Assembly (NCBI GenBank): GCA_905221605.1
Contig: CAJNDS010001890.1
Span: 126,001 to 190,000 of the forward strand
Length of the DNA: 64,000 bases
Direction: 5' to 3'
Source: Symbiodinium natans
Lineage: Eukaryota; Sar; Dinophyceae; Suessiales; Symbiodiniaceae
Shown here in pieces: positions 11,301 through 21,530 of this stretch. Position numbers and translations under genes: made by a program. Within the stretch, counting starts at the first letter, position 1. Each line of letters begins with the position of its first letter. The notes under the pieces were generated by a model. The model was not told the DNA's origin, did not search any database, and was given only the letters and a program-made list of their open reading frames with translations.

Positions 11301-14300
11301 GATCACTCCTGGTCGATGTTGGGGAGATCTTCCGGCTCAGTTGCATCCAACCACAGGCTCTCCTGCACGACCCCAAAACACCAACAAGCCCAAAACCCTT
11401 AAAAAGCCCGTGAAAGCTCTGAAGGCCCCAACCCGACAGATCTGTAGGCCTGTAGGCCAGGGCCCCGAGCCCTATAATGTCGCTGCGAAGCCTTCACGCG
11501 TGGTCCCAACGAGGCTGGGGCACATTCACCATCACCGTTTTAGGGCATAGGGCTCATTCAGAGAACCAGAAGCCCTGAAGACAACGCCCGGATTGACGAA
11601 ATGAGCACATCAGTCCACGCCGATGGAGAAGTGCGACTTGTTGCAGAATGCATAGTACAGCTTCCTTGGCACTATTTGCTGCAGGCAGCATAGAAGCCTA
11701 AGCTAGCGGGAAGCTGCCCCCCCAAACCCTACTGGAATCCCTAAACCTATAAGGCTACAAGTTCTAAGGCACTTGAATGCATGCTGCTCCCCCTATCCCC
11801 GATGCAAGTCGCACATTCCCATGCGTGTTGCCAAGTCTCTGTGCCTCCGGGTTCCAGGCATCATACCAGTTGTTGTTGGTTTGGTTGGTGTTGCCCAAAA
11901 CCATCCTCGGCTGCGTGATCGGGCTACCAAAGTGGGATGAACAAGCACAAGCCCATCACACCAGACTGCACCCTTAACCCCCCCCTCCCCCAGCCCACAA
12001 AAACATAACTTTCAGACTCTCCATATGGAAACACAAGTGGAGCACCGCTCACTCAGGATTCGCATATCCGCTCATATCCTGCAACAGCATTCGCACCAGC
12101 TGCTCGAAATCAACAGAGAGTCCCTGCGCTAAACCCGAGGGGAGTAGGGGGGGAGGTCCCCCTAAACCCTAAACTCTAAACCCTGAACCCCGAACCCTGA
12201 ACCCTAAGCCCTTAACCCTTAACCCCTGTTCAGTCCAAGCCGCCCTGCCTTCTTCATGGCCTTGTAGATGGCTGTCTTGTTGTCAAACTTCCCCCACACT
12301 GACACCATGAGCTTCCTGGTGTGCTGCCGACTTCCCTAACTCCTGAAGGAGGATGGCCCTTAAACACTCTGAGACGTGTAGATATTCCTCAACATGACCC
12401 TCTTAGTTTGCACAGGAAGGAAACATGTGGACGATCCCAAGGTCCCTAGCGAAGCCCTAAACCCTAAACCCTTCAAGCCTCAAACCTAGCTATCTAAGGA
12501 CGCTGCACTCTGAACTCTCATAGCCAACGCCAAGCTTTTGTGGGGGTTTGCGAGAACGAAGGGACCCCTAATATGTAGACCCCCAGATAAAAAGGTTCCC
12601 TTCTAATATAGACCCCCTGTAAGGTACCCCGAACCTTCAGACCCCCCAAAAGGTACCGACACCCCATTATACATCCGTCAGCCCAATTGCAGTGCAGCAA
12701 TTTGACCAACCGCACTTCTCAGAAGTGTTGATCTTTTAGGGTTTAGAGTTTACGATTTCGGAGGCTTCGGATTTCAATTGAGGGCTGAGGGTTTTGGGGT
12801 CTTGGAGTTCAGGGATGTAGGTCTTAGGGTTGATCGGGCTTGTTTAAGATGATGGGTTGAGGGCTTCACGCAGCAGTTTGTTGCCGTGTAGGACTCTGGA
12901 AACCCTTCACCCGGTTTAGGGTTTAGGGTTTAGGGTTTAGGGTTTAGGGTTTAGGGTTTAGGGTTTAGGGAAACCATGACTCCAAAGAAACCAGGCACGG
13001 AGCTCGCAGCCCTTGGCCCACACAAGCAGACACCCTTTTTCAAATAGGTTGACCCTAAACCCTAAACCCTAAAAACCCCAATTGAAATTTGCCCCTCTGC
13101 ACCCCCTAACGCGGGAAACTCGAGCGTTACCGTCGCCCTCTTCCGCCCTGAACTCTGCAACTTCACAACTTCAACTTCTCAGGTACCCAAAGCGGGGGTT
13201 TAGGAAACAAGGGGACCCCCAAAAATAGACTTTTCAAAGAGTAGGCTTCCCGTATGATAAGGACCTCAGGAAGGTACCCCTACTTTCCGGAAACCCCAGT
13301 GTGCCAAAATCCTTGGCAGACCCTAAACCCTAAACCCAAAGTCCTAAACCCTAAACCCTAAAATAGACCCCAGCTGCGGCCCAAAGTCATATCCATGGCT
13401 GCCAGGTCCCGGACCATGCCTTCATAGGGTTCAACCCTACTTGGGAGGTTCATGGTTACTTCTCTACCTATCACCTCCTTAGGGGACTTAGGGGCCTTAT
13501 AAGTGCAGTTATGTTGGGGTTATAAGTACCCATGAACCTCCCAGCAAGGGGTTGAGGGTTCTCTTCTTACGGGGCTTAGGGAGTTTAGGGTTTAGGGCTC
13601 TCTTCTTCCAGAAGGCTTAGGGAGCTCGGGGTTCTCTTCTAAAGGGTTTGGGGAACTTTGGGTTCCCTTCTCAGGGTCCATTGAATTCAAACATTGGGCG
13701 AGACCTTGTAAGATGATTTGCCACTGCAAGCACCACTGCAAGCCCTAAACCCTACACCATAAACCCTGAACCCTACACCCCAAACCCTAGACCCTAACCC
13801 TGGACTCCGAAACCCTGCCCTGGCAGGCAGCAACCAAGACCCTGAGCTTTCACCCCGAAGCCCCCAAAGCGATCCGAATCCACAGCAGCCCACACTCCCC
13901 GGCTTACATTCAAAGCCTCCGTGCTTAGGGCTGTACGACACTGTATGGTTGTAGCTTTGTAGGGTTCAGGGCTCAGTGCAACAGCCGCCAAACCGCGGGC
14001 AGGCTGCCTGCAGGGTCCGGATACCGCGAGGGATCCCACTCTGGGCCCCAGCCGAGATCTCCCCAGTACAGCCAGTCCTTGCCAGCCCTAAACCCTGGGT
14101 TTAGGGTTTAGGGTTTAGGGTTTAGGGTTTAGGGTTAGAACTGATAGAACCCTAAATAATCCGAAACTCCTAAACTCCTAAACCCTAACCCCAATGCCCT
14201 AAAGGGCTGAGGCTTTCTGGGGCTTCGTTGACACAGAAACTGGGTTCACTTCAGGCTCCGTGACTTTAACGTTCAGGGCTCAGCAACAGGTTTTAGGGTT

Positions 14301-15777
14301 TAGGGTTTGGGTTTATGGCCTTAGGGCAAGAATAACCGTCTCAAACCCAATCCCAAGCCTTTAGGCAAACCCTAAGCCCTAAACCCTAACCCCTAAACCC
14401 CCTCGAAACTGGAAGAAGCAACAAAACCAAGTCATGGCCTTATGGTAGCCAGAAAGAGAGTTGTGGGGCACCTGCCGCCTTGCTCTTCTAAACGCTGCCA
14501 GTAACAAACATTAGGGTTTAGGGTTCAGGGTTTAGGGCTTAGGGTTTAGGGGGTTTAGGTTTTTGGGGGTTTAGGGTAATCAGTTGAAGAAACGACATGA
14601 AACCCGACGCAGGTCCTGCACGATGGCGTCAACTGGAATCGACCTACTCCGGAAGCCTCGGGCGGCCTCACACACACACCCACATGCACGGCCAAGGTGT
14701 GCATCTGCCTGGTATACGGATAGAGGCATCCTAAGTATGTGCTTTTGATACCATCAGCGCAAAGCAGATCATGCAAAGACTGAGGGTCGCCATCGACTGC
14801 ACAGGCGAACCAGTTTCAAGATTGTATTGCCTAATGAGCATGCTCGAAATGGGACATTGCAACAACATGTCGCCGCGATCCATAATGCGACGAGTCAGCT
14901 TCTAAGGCTGAGATGGGGGTTTCCGAAATTACGGGCTCCCCTATTGGGGTCCTTATTGAAAAGAAAAGTTTACTATTTGGATGGCTATATCAGGGGTCCC
15001 CCTTTTTTTTCGCAAATCCCCAAATGGCAACATAGGAGGATCGCTTGCGAGACCCAGTACAATGTTCTCAGACGCAGCTCTTCCCTCGATCTTTTTTGTG
15101 CGGAAGGCGCAGCCTGCTGGCAGTACAGTGCCATTAACTTGGATGACCCTTCCAGCCCTTTCAAAAATTGTTCCTATATACAATCCCCCTTAACGGAAAA
15201 TATAAAGTATCCAAAAGGCCTACCTAGATAAGAAAGGAATGCAAAAGTGACGCAGGTCGGCACGGCTCGCAGTTGTTCGGAGGATTGACCCTAAACCCTA
15301 AACCCTAAACCCTAAACCCTAAACCCTAAAACCCTAAAACCTAAACCCTAAACCCTAAACCCTAGTCTCGTAAACCCCCCCCACATGGGGCCTCCAGCAG
15401 CTCTGCCTGGCTGGCGTAGTGCTCGCGGCACTGCCAGAAGCCGAAGGCAAACTTCCCATACAAAGGCGCCGCACCTAGCGCTGGAGTTTAGGACAGGAGG
15501 CCTTAAAACCCAGAGAGTCCAACAGTACCCCTTAACTAAGGAATATGCCTTAAGTTATGAAGGGATCCTTAGTGTGAGTGAAGGAATATTTCTTGACTAA
15601 AGCGTGCTGGGCTCTTTGGGAAACCCCCTGTTTCTTTAGCCTAAACCCCTTAAAGCCCCTGACCACCCCAACCCTACAAGCCAACTCTGACCTGTGATGC
15701 TGCGGTAGCCGGCGATGATCTCATCCATGTGGCTTCCCTTCACAAGGTAGTAGTCAATGGCCTCCGCCAAGCTTGAC
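8336..15777 (-). CDS. GH31 alpha-xylosidase-like gene, catalytic (beta/alpha)8 barrel exons
   Basis: Fourteen exons: 15777-15692, 15474-15392, 14666-14616, 14077-14001, 13436-13389, 12315-12232, 11905-11840, 11664-11616, 11362-11309, 10410-10350, 9836-9770, 9561-9520, 8966-8901, 8396-8336. Together they give AIDYYLVKGS, FAFGFWQCREHY, IPVDAIVQDWLYWGDLGWG, KLMVSVWGKFDN, WYDAWNPEAQ, WLDATEPE, SFAGQQRTGAALWTGD and SGIPYWSQDIGG in the family's order. GH31 knowledge: Asp of WLDATEPE (codon 11347-11345) is the nucleophile and Asp of W(S/T)GD (codon 8959-8957) the acid/base. Every phase matches and no frame is broken, so the gene looks functional. Expected reaction: release of alpha-xylose, perhaps from xyloglucan oligosaccharides; alpha-glucosidase activity is not excluded. 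Confidence 0.9.
8397..8900 (-). other. GH31 intron with telomere units (example)
   Basis: A 504-base intron. The donor follows the codon part CC (CC|GCATTTTG) and the acceptor is CGCCCAG|GCTG. It holds a short CCCTAAA run at 8619-8646. It is typical of the gene: exons of tens of bases separated by hundreds of bases of repeat-bearing intron. Confidence 0.8.
10449..10660. repeat. AT-rich tandem-like repeat in a GH31 intron
   Basis: Two related blocks sharing GGGTCCCTTTGTAATTCTAC and GTCGGAA-AGTTACTACTAATAT-like segments, each followed by a run of ACCCCCCAAAA. Related text (GGACCCCCAAAGGGACCCTAATTTA) occurs near 20528 and 21449. Probably decayed copies of another short inverted-repeat element. 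No coding signal. Confidence 0.5.
10669..10780. mobile_element. Interspersed element family B, copy 1
   Basis: Starts ACCCAAGAGTAGCCTAGGAA, then AAACAGGGTGCCCCTCTTTTGG, and ends AGGGGCACTGGGTCCTGGGT. Further copies at 24009-24064, 25049-25157 and 40876-40995. The ends are partly inverse to each other. Confidence 0.7.
13441..13543. mobile_element. MITE-like element family G, copy 1
   Basis: Inverted ends TTGGGAGGTTCATGGTTACTT and its near-perfect inverse ending CATGAACCTCCCA; total 103 bp. It lies within five bases of the GH31 exon at 13436-13389 and so forms part of that intron's 3' end. Confidence 0.8.
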
Positions 15778-15876
15778 CTGTTCGCACAGCTAGAAGCAAG
15801 TACCTTACATGCCTATTTGTTTGAATGAATGTTTTCGGCAGTTGAAAGAGAATGGTTGGAAGTATGAAACAGATGC

Positions 15877-16356
15877 AAATTGTTGGTAATGATTCGCACT
15901 CCTGTGCGCGTTGGGTGGCTTCTCTGAGCGCCGAGGGATCGGGCTTGGTACAGGAGGATGAAACTCTGATCCGGACATGCGCAGCCCTTTCTGATAGCAC
16001 ATGCCGTGCATAAAGAGTACAACAAAAACGTAACTAACATACATACATACATACATGCATACATACATGCATACATAAATACATGCATGCATGCATACAT
16101 ACACACATACATACATACGTACGTACGTACATACATACATACATACATACATGCATGCATGCATGCATGCATACATACATGAGCATACAATAACATACAT
16201 TAACAACCATTAACATACATTAAGATACATGAACATACATGAACATACATGAACATACTGAACATTTACATTACATTACATTACATTACATTACATTACA
16301 TTACATTACATTACATTACATTACATTACATTACATTACATTACATTACATACTGC

Positions 16357-16392
<36 letters not shown>

Positions 16393-19300
16393 CTGATATA
16401 CTTGCTTACTTGCTTGCTTACTTGCTTACTTTCTTACATACATCACATACTTCAGACACATTACATACATTGCAGCCAGTACATACAGTACACCACATAA
16501 AATCACATTACGTTGCCTTACATTTTGCACACACAACTACCTTTACTTGTCGACAAGATAAACCCTTCTCCTTCATGAAAGATCGGCACTTGTTGCCTCA
16601 GCGTTGTCCGTCCGCTGTCATGGTCAGAGCCCTGGACATAGAGACCGGCGCCCGGGGTGTCGAAACCTGAGCTGTTGCAAGGGCTTCTGGTTTAGGGATG
16701 TTTGGGGTTTGCGGTACGAAAACCCAATACTCCATGTGGACTCGAACCGCCGAAGCCACCCTGCACACCGTAGGAACCTTCAACCTCACTGCTGAAAGTG
16801 CTTGTGCTTGGATCTCCACCCTTGCCAACAAGCCTTCGGCAACATTTCTAACATCGCCAGCACGCTGAATCGAACACGGTATCGAGCACCAGCCTGGCAG
16901 AGAAAGCTTATTCAAAATCGGATGTTTGGCATCTTCGGCTGCAAAAAGCGCACACACACACACACACACACAGCGGTCCCCTCATAGGTACGTTTGTTGC
17001 ACATCATGGACTCTCATACAAACTAACGAATCCCCGCGCCAGGTCTTTGACTCCCAAGCCTCAGGGAAGGAGAAGCTATTCAAGGCGCAAAGGAGCCGAA
17101 ATCAATTGCCCCTTGTACTCCCCCTACAAAAACTATCCAAAGAACAACCGCCATGAGTGCCTATATTCTAATCGCAACACCGGAACCTAAGTTACACAGC
17201 AACCTAGCTCAACCTTTCAGCTTGTGCCCAGAAGTTCCATCAGTGACGGGTGTAGCCTAGGACGTCCCTATACCCTGCGGCATACCCTAGTGTTCGGCCG
17301 AGAAAAAAGCCTTGTCGCCGAAGAGCTCTGCAACCGCCTAGCCCTTTCAGTCACCGATGCAAAAGGACATGTGCACATAATATGTGTATTGTATATATAT
17401 ATACACATGTAGCAACATCTATACACCAAAAAAAATTTCTGCCCGCCCAAAGCTTAATCCCTGTTCCCCTAGGAAGAAAAAAGGGATCCTCTTTGTTTAT
17501 ATATAAGAAAGCCCCTAACCCAAAAAGTAAAAAGGATCCCTAACACTGATTTAGAAAGCGTGTCGATCAGGAGGCCTTCAGGTCAGCCACGCGGCCGGTG
17601 AGGGATGACGGATGATTAGCCTCATCTTTCGTCCACCTGCGGCTTGGGGCTTAGGGTTTAGGCCCCCTAGGGTCTAGGGTTTAGGGTTTAGGGTTTAGGG
17701 TTTAGGGATTGAAGCTACCGGTAACTGTAGACTGGCTATAGACCCCAAGGCGAAGCTGGCGTGGTGCTACCGTGCCATGGCGCTTCGGGCTCACAGGCTG
17801 GGACGACGATCTACCTGCAACCCTCCCAGATCCATCTTGTCTAGATTTTGGGTTTAGGGTTTAGGGTTTAGGATTTAGGGTTTAGGGTTTAGGGCATGCG
17901 GACTGCATGGGGGTTTCAATTTCTGTCAACCCTAATGGGGCTGGATATGGCGGTTGGGCCAGGGTGCCGAGGTCGGGGGGCAGGGCCGATGGCAGAGTGG
18001 AGGGTAAGGGCACCCGTTGACAGGAGGCCACTTGCCGAGAAGTGCCTGGTAAAGGAGGCCCGGAATGACATGTGTCTTCTGTTGATGAAGGATGATGACC
18101 GGCCCGGGGTTGATACATACAAAGACTCATGATCCGAATATATTTCGGGTTTAGGGTTTTTAGGGCTTAGGGTCTCCTGAATCCGAAACATCCCAAAACC
18201 CTCTGTCTCCGAGGGATGGACTGTATGGCAACAGTCTCCGGGCCGTCCTCCTGCCATTCTTGTGTAGCCCGGTAGAACCATATGTGACTAAGAGAACCCC
18301 GTTTTTGGGGTTGGCTACTTTAGAAAGGGCACCTAGAACTTAAAGAAACAAAAAGGAAGCCACTGGGCTTTGCAAGGGAGAGCCAAGCAACTAACAAGCA
18401 GCGTCTAGAAAGGCCGGTGGCCTCTTTATGTTTACCCTTATACCATGCAAAATAGCCCCTAGCACCCTAATAAGAAGCCCCTACAAAACATGAACCCTAA
18501 ACCCTAAACCCTAAACCCTAAACCCTAAACCCTAAACCCTACTTAGAGAGACCACCAACCAATATAAAGCAGCGCCTTCAGGGCAGTTCAAGCCGTAGGG
18601 TGGCTTGTCTTTGCCAGGGCGGTGGCGGCAAAACATCACAAAACGTCCCTAAACCCTAAACCCTAAACCCTAAACCCTAAACCCTAAACCCTAAACCCTT
18701 AAACCCTAAACCCTAAACCCTAAACCCTAAACCCTAAACCCTAAACCCTATACCTTACTCATCGTGGGGTCCTCGGCTTGAACCGTCACGGAAGTTTCAT
18801 GTCCACCTCCCCACATGGGCTTGCTGCTGTCGTCCATGAGCCTGCCGAAATCTCGCTCTCTCTCTCTCTCTCTCTCTCTTTCCCTGCCTTCCTCCCTCTA
18901 CATATGCATACATAAGAGATACATATGTATATATGTATGTATATGTATATGTGTGTGATGCAAATGTGCTGATGTTTGTGTGACATGTCATGTGGTCATG
19001 TACATGAACTAGTAACTAGTTCAGCTCCAAGCCCGTGGCTCTCTACAGACGGCTTCACCAAGCCACCCAAGCCTGCCCATGTGGAAGAAGTGGTCCCCGT
19101 CCACAGTGGGCTGAAAGATGACCTGCATTTCCGGGATATCTGTGTCAAATACCCTAACCTCGAACTTCTCAGTCCGAACAACTACAGGAGGCTCCGGGGC
19201 TGGGTTTTAGGTACAATTGCTGGGTGACTTTTGGTGTGAGTCTGACAAGGTTGCTTCAGAGTTAGAACTCAGTTCAAACTGACAAGCCGAACCCCTAAAC

Positions 19301-19560
19301 CCTAAGCCCATCAGTCAGTCACAGACACAGGCCGGGATACGGTAGCAGTAACAGGCCATGTCAGTTCACGCAGTTTATATCTCTCTTCCTTTCGCAAAGG
19401 CATGAGGGCCGGAGCTCCCCGCACGAGTCACGCGACATGAGATCTGGTCGAGGGGCCCACTTAGGGTTGGTCAGCAAGCTGCTGGGTGCTTTCAACGGTG
19501 GCATCCCTCCCCGATTGCGGCTCTTCTGCCATGGGCCCTCATGCCGCCGTCCACTTCTTG

Positions 19561-19593
<33 letters not shown>

Positions 19594-20857
19594 GCCGCGG
19601 CTAGCGCCGCTTCTTCTAACTGCTATGCCTCCATCTCAAAAATGTATATCGGTTGGCGGTGCGTCCAATCCCGAACTGCACTCGGGCCGCCCGAAGCAAC
19701 GAACGCGCCTTGATGTGATACACATATATTTTTATATTAAAGTACTTTGTTTTTCGTGTTCTTTCTCTCTTGCTTGCTTGCTGATCCCCGAGAGGGTTCA
19801 GGGAGAGAAAGAACTCGCTCCCTCTCTCTCCCTCTCAGTAGCCCACAGTTATCAACGCCTAAGGCATACCCCTAAGTCAGGTCCCATGGCCGCCTCGCCA
19901 CTCTGGCCCTTCCCCACCACCGGCTTCACCTTGGTGGGTTTAGGGTTTAGGGTTTAGGGTTTAGGGTTTAGGGTTTAGGGTTTAGGGTTTAGGGTTTAGG
20001 GTTTAGGGTTTAGGGTTTAGGGTTTAGGGTTTAGGGTTTAGGGGTACGCTCGACCCAAATTCGACGAGGACTTCGGGGCAGTTGTGGTCTTACAGGAGGT
20101 GCCTCATGCGTCTAAGGGCTCATTCTTACACGAGTATTCGATTATACTATTGTGATGGTGTATTATATTTCTAGATGACTATAGAATAATTATATCGCCA
20201 TACTAGTACAACATATGGTTTGTTGCATTGTTTGTATTCTGAGTACTTATATTAGGGTATTCTTACAATCAATTTATTGTATAATACACATACGTATTGG
20301 TACATTCGTATGTCATGATCATGCTCCATTACTCTTGCATTCTACTATTATGCTTTTTGTACTTTCGACATTATTATGATCGTAGAATGCTATTCTATGA
20401 TGATTTTGGCATAATACAGTAAGTTTGTGCCATTACACATGTCATGAGGGTGCAAGCCTGCATGCAGCGAAAGAACACAGCTCGTTGATATTCTAATCGT
20501 CCCCACATAGCACCGCAGCTTGTAACAAGGACCCCCAAAAGCGACCCTAATTTACAGAACTATTCAGACTCATTAAGTAGTATATGAATACGACCGGTAG
20601 TTTAGTCCAAACATGCGCCCAACCCGCGTTTAGTGGCCCAAAGCGTAGGGCTTCTGGGGCTCAAAAGGCACAAAAAAGGTTAGGGTTAGGTTTTAGATGG
20701 CCCTATGAACCCTAAATATTCGACGTTAAAATTCAAAGGGTTTAGGGTCACACCTTTGACCCCTGAAGGGACGCCCTCAGTCATCGACATCCGAGGCGCC
20801 AGTGCTGTCTCTGGGTTGGGAGGATTGAGGTAGGTCCAGGCGTAGTTGTCCCATAGA
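15877..20857 (-). CDS. GH31 gene, PA14-like insert exons
   Basis: Exons 20857-20798 (LWDNYAWTYLNPPNPE, the XylS strand just before the insert), 19506-19473, 19122-19073 (VIFQPTVDGDHFFHMG), 18841-18754, 18250-18204 (tentative), 17636-17576 (SLTGRVADLK), 16893-16866 (AGARYRVRFS), 16666-16541 (GAGLYVQGSD...VPIF) and 15901-15877 (tentative 25-base microexon). The TPTVDGDHFF, GRVADLKAG and YRVRF strands follow the order of a PA14 fold, a presumed carbohydrate-binding module. Bacterial xyloglucan-active GH31 enzymes such as CjXyl31A and BoGH31A carry PA14 at this place. All phases agree from 20857 to 15877. The first exon uses AAG|T, the only acceptor here not followed by G. Confidence 0.7.
16038..16260. 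repeat. CATA/CATG tetranucleotide microsatellite
   Basis: Imperfect CATA, CATG and TACG tetramers over about 220 bases in an intron of the GH31 gene. Long open frames made of M-Y-V-C repeats here are artefacts of the repeat. Confidence 0.95.
16265..16437. repeat. TTACA pentamer array followed by TTAC/TTGC tetramers
   Basis: About 17 perfect TTACA units to 16350, then TTAC and TTGC tetramers. Open frames across it are repeat artefacts. Confidence 0.95.
18652..18749 (-). repeat. CCCTAAA array in a GH31 intron
   Basis: About 14 CCCTAAA units, with one unit carrying an extra T. It lies just past the 5' splice site of the exon ending at 18754, inside the GH31 gene. Confidence 0.95.
19934..20042 (+). 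repeat. TTTAGGG array in a GH31 intron
   Basis: About 15 perfect TTTAGGG units, in the intron between the exons at 20857-20798 and 19506-19473. Confidence 0.95.
20043..20460. other. AT-rich unique stretch without visible genes
   Basis: About 400 bases of unusually AT-rich sequence for this window, with many short near-palindromes (for example around 20150-20240). No exon signal, no telomere heptamer. It lies in a GH31 intron. It may be an old mobile-element remnant. Confidence 0.5.
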
Positions 20858-21530
20858 CTTGGCTGCGCGAGGGGTGGGGGGGGGGGAGGGGCGCGAGGCT
20901 TTGAAGGTTTGAGGGTCTGCATGGGCTTGGCCTGCGTGCTCCGAGTCTTGCAGGTGCTCTTTTTGTGGGTTCCTTCCTGACACGTAAAAAATCACCCTTA
21001 ACTCACCGACGCAAACCCTAAACCCTATAAACCCAAACCCTCAACCCTAGAACCTGAACCCAGCCTTCGAATTGCCAAACTCCCTTTAGAAGCGCTGAAG
21101 CCAGACCGAGCAGAGGCGAAGATGGCCGAAGGGTCAGGGTTCACAAAGTTTACTGTTTAGGGTTCAGGGTTCAGGGTTTAGGGTTTAGGGTTTAGGGTTT
21201 TTTGCTAGATTCTGCGGTTTAGGGGCTTCTTTGGCACCCGCATAGCCGGACGAACCACTCTTCAGGGATACTGCGGTTCAGGGTTTAGGATTTAGGGTCT
21301 CCCTAGAGTGGCATTCCTTCTTTGCGTCCTGAAATTCTTGGGGAAATTTGGCAAGAAGCCTGGACCCTCCAAGCCCGTCTGGGTAGCTCTCAAAATCAGG
21401 GTCCTGCTTTGGGTCCTACACAATGTACGGCACCCATGAAAGGAGGACCCCCAAAGGGACCCTAATTTAGAGAACTACCCATATACGGAGGTCGAAACTT
21501 CAATCCTTTAAGTCCTTTCTGTCCAGTTGC

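Noticed and set aside
15805-16216. Long minus-strand open frames rich in Met, Tyr, Val and Cys
   Set aside because: They arise from the CATA/CATG tetranucleotide repeat, which has no stops in several frames.
16239-16500. Plus-strand frames of T-L-H-Y-I repeats
   Set aside because: Produced by the TTACA pentamer array; not protein-like.
21315-21405. DPDFESYPDGLGG reading as a GH31 exon after GYGLQL
   Set aside because: Joining exon 21604-21531 directly to 20857 gives the conserved GYGLLWDNY. The 21.3-kb stretch may be a coincidental or alternative exon, so it was not annotated.
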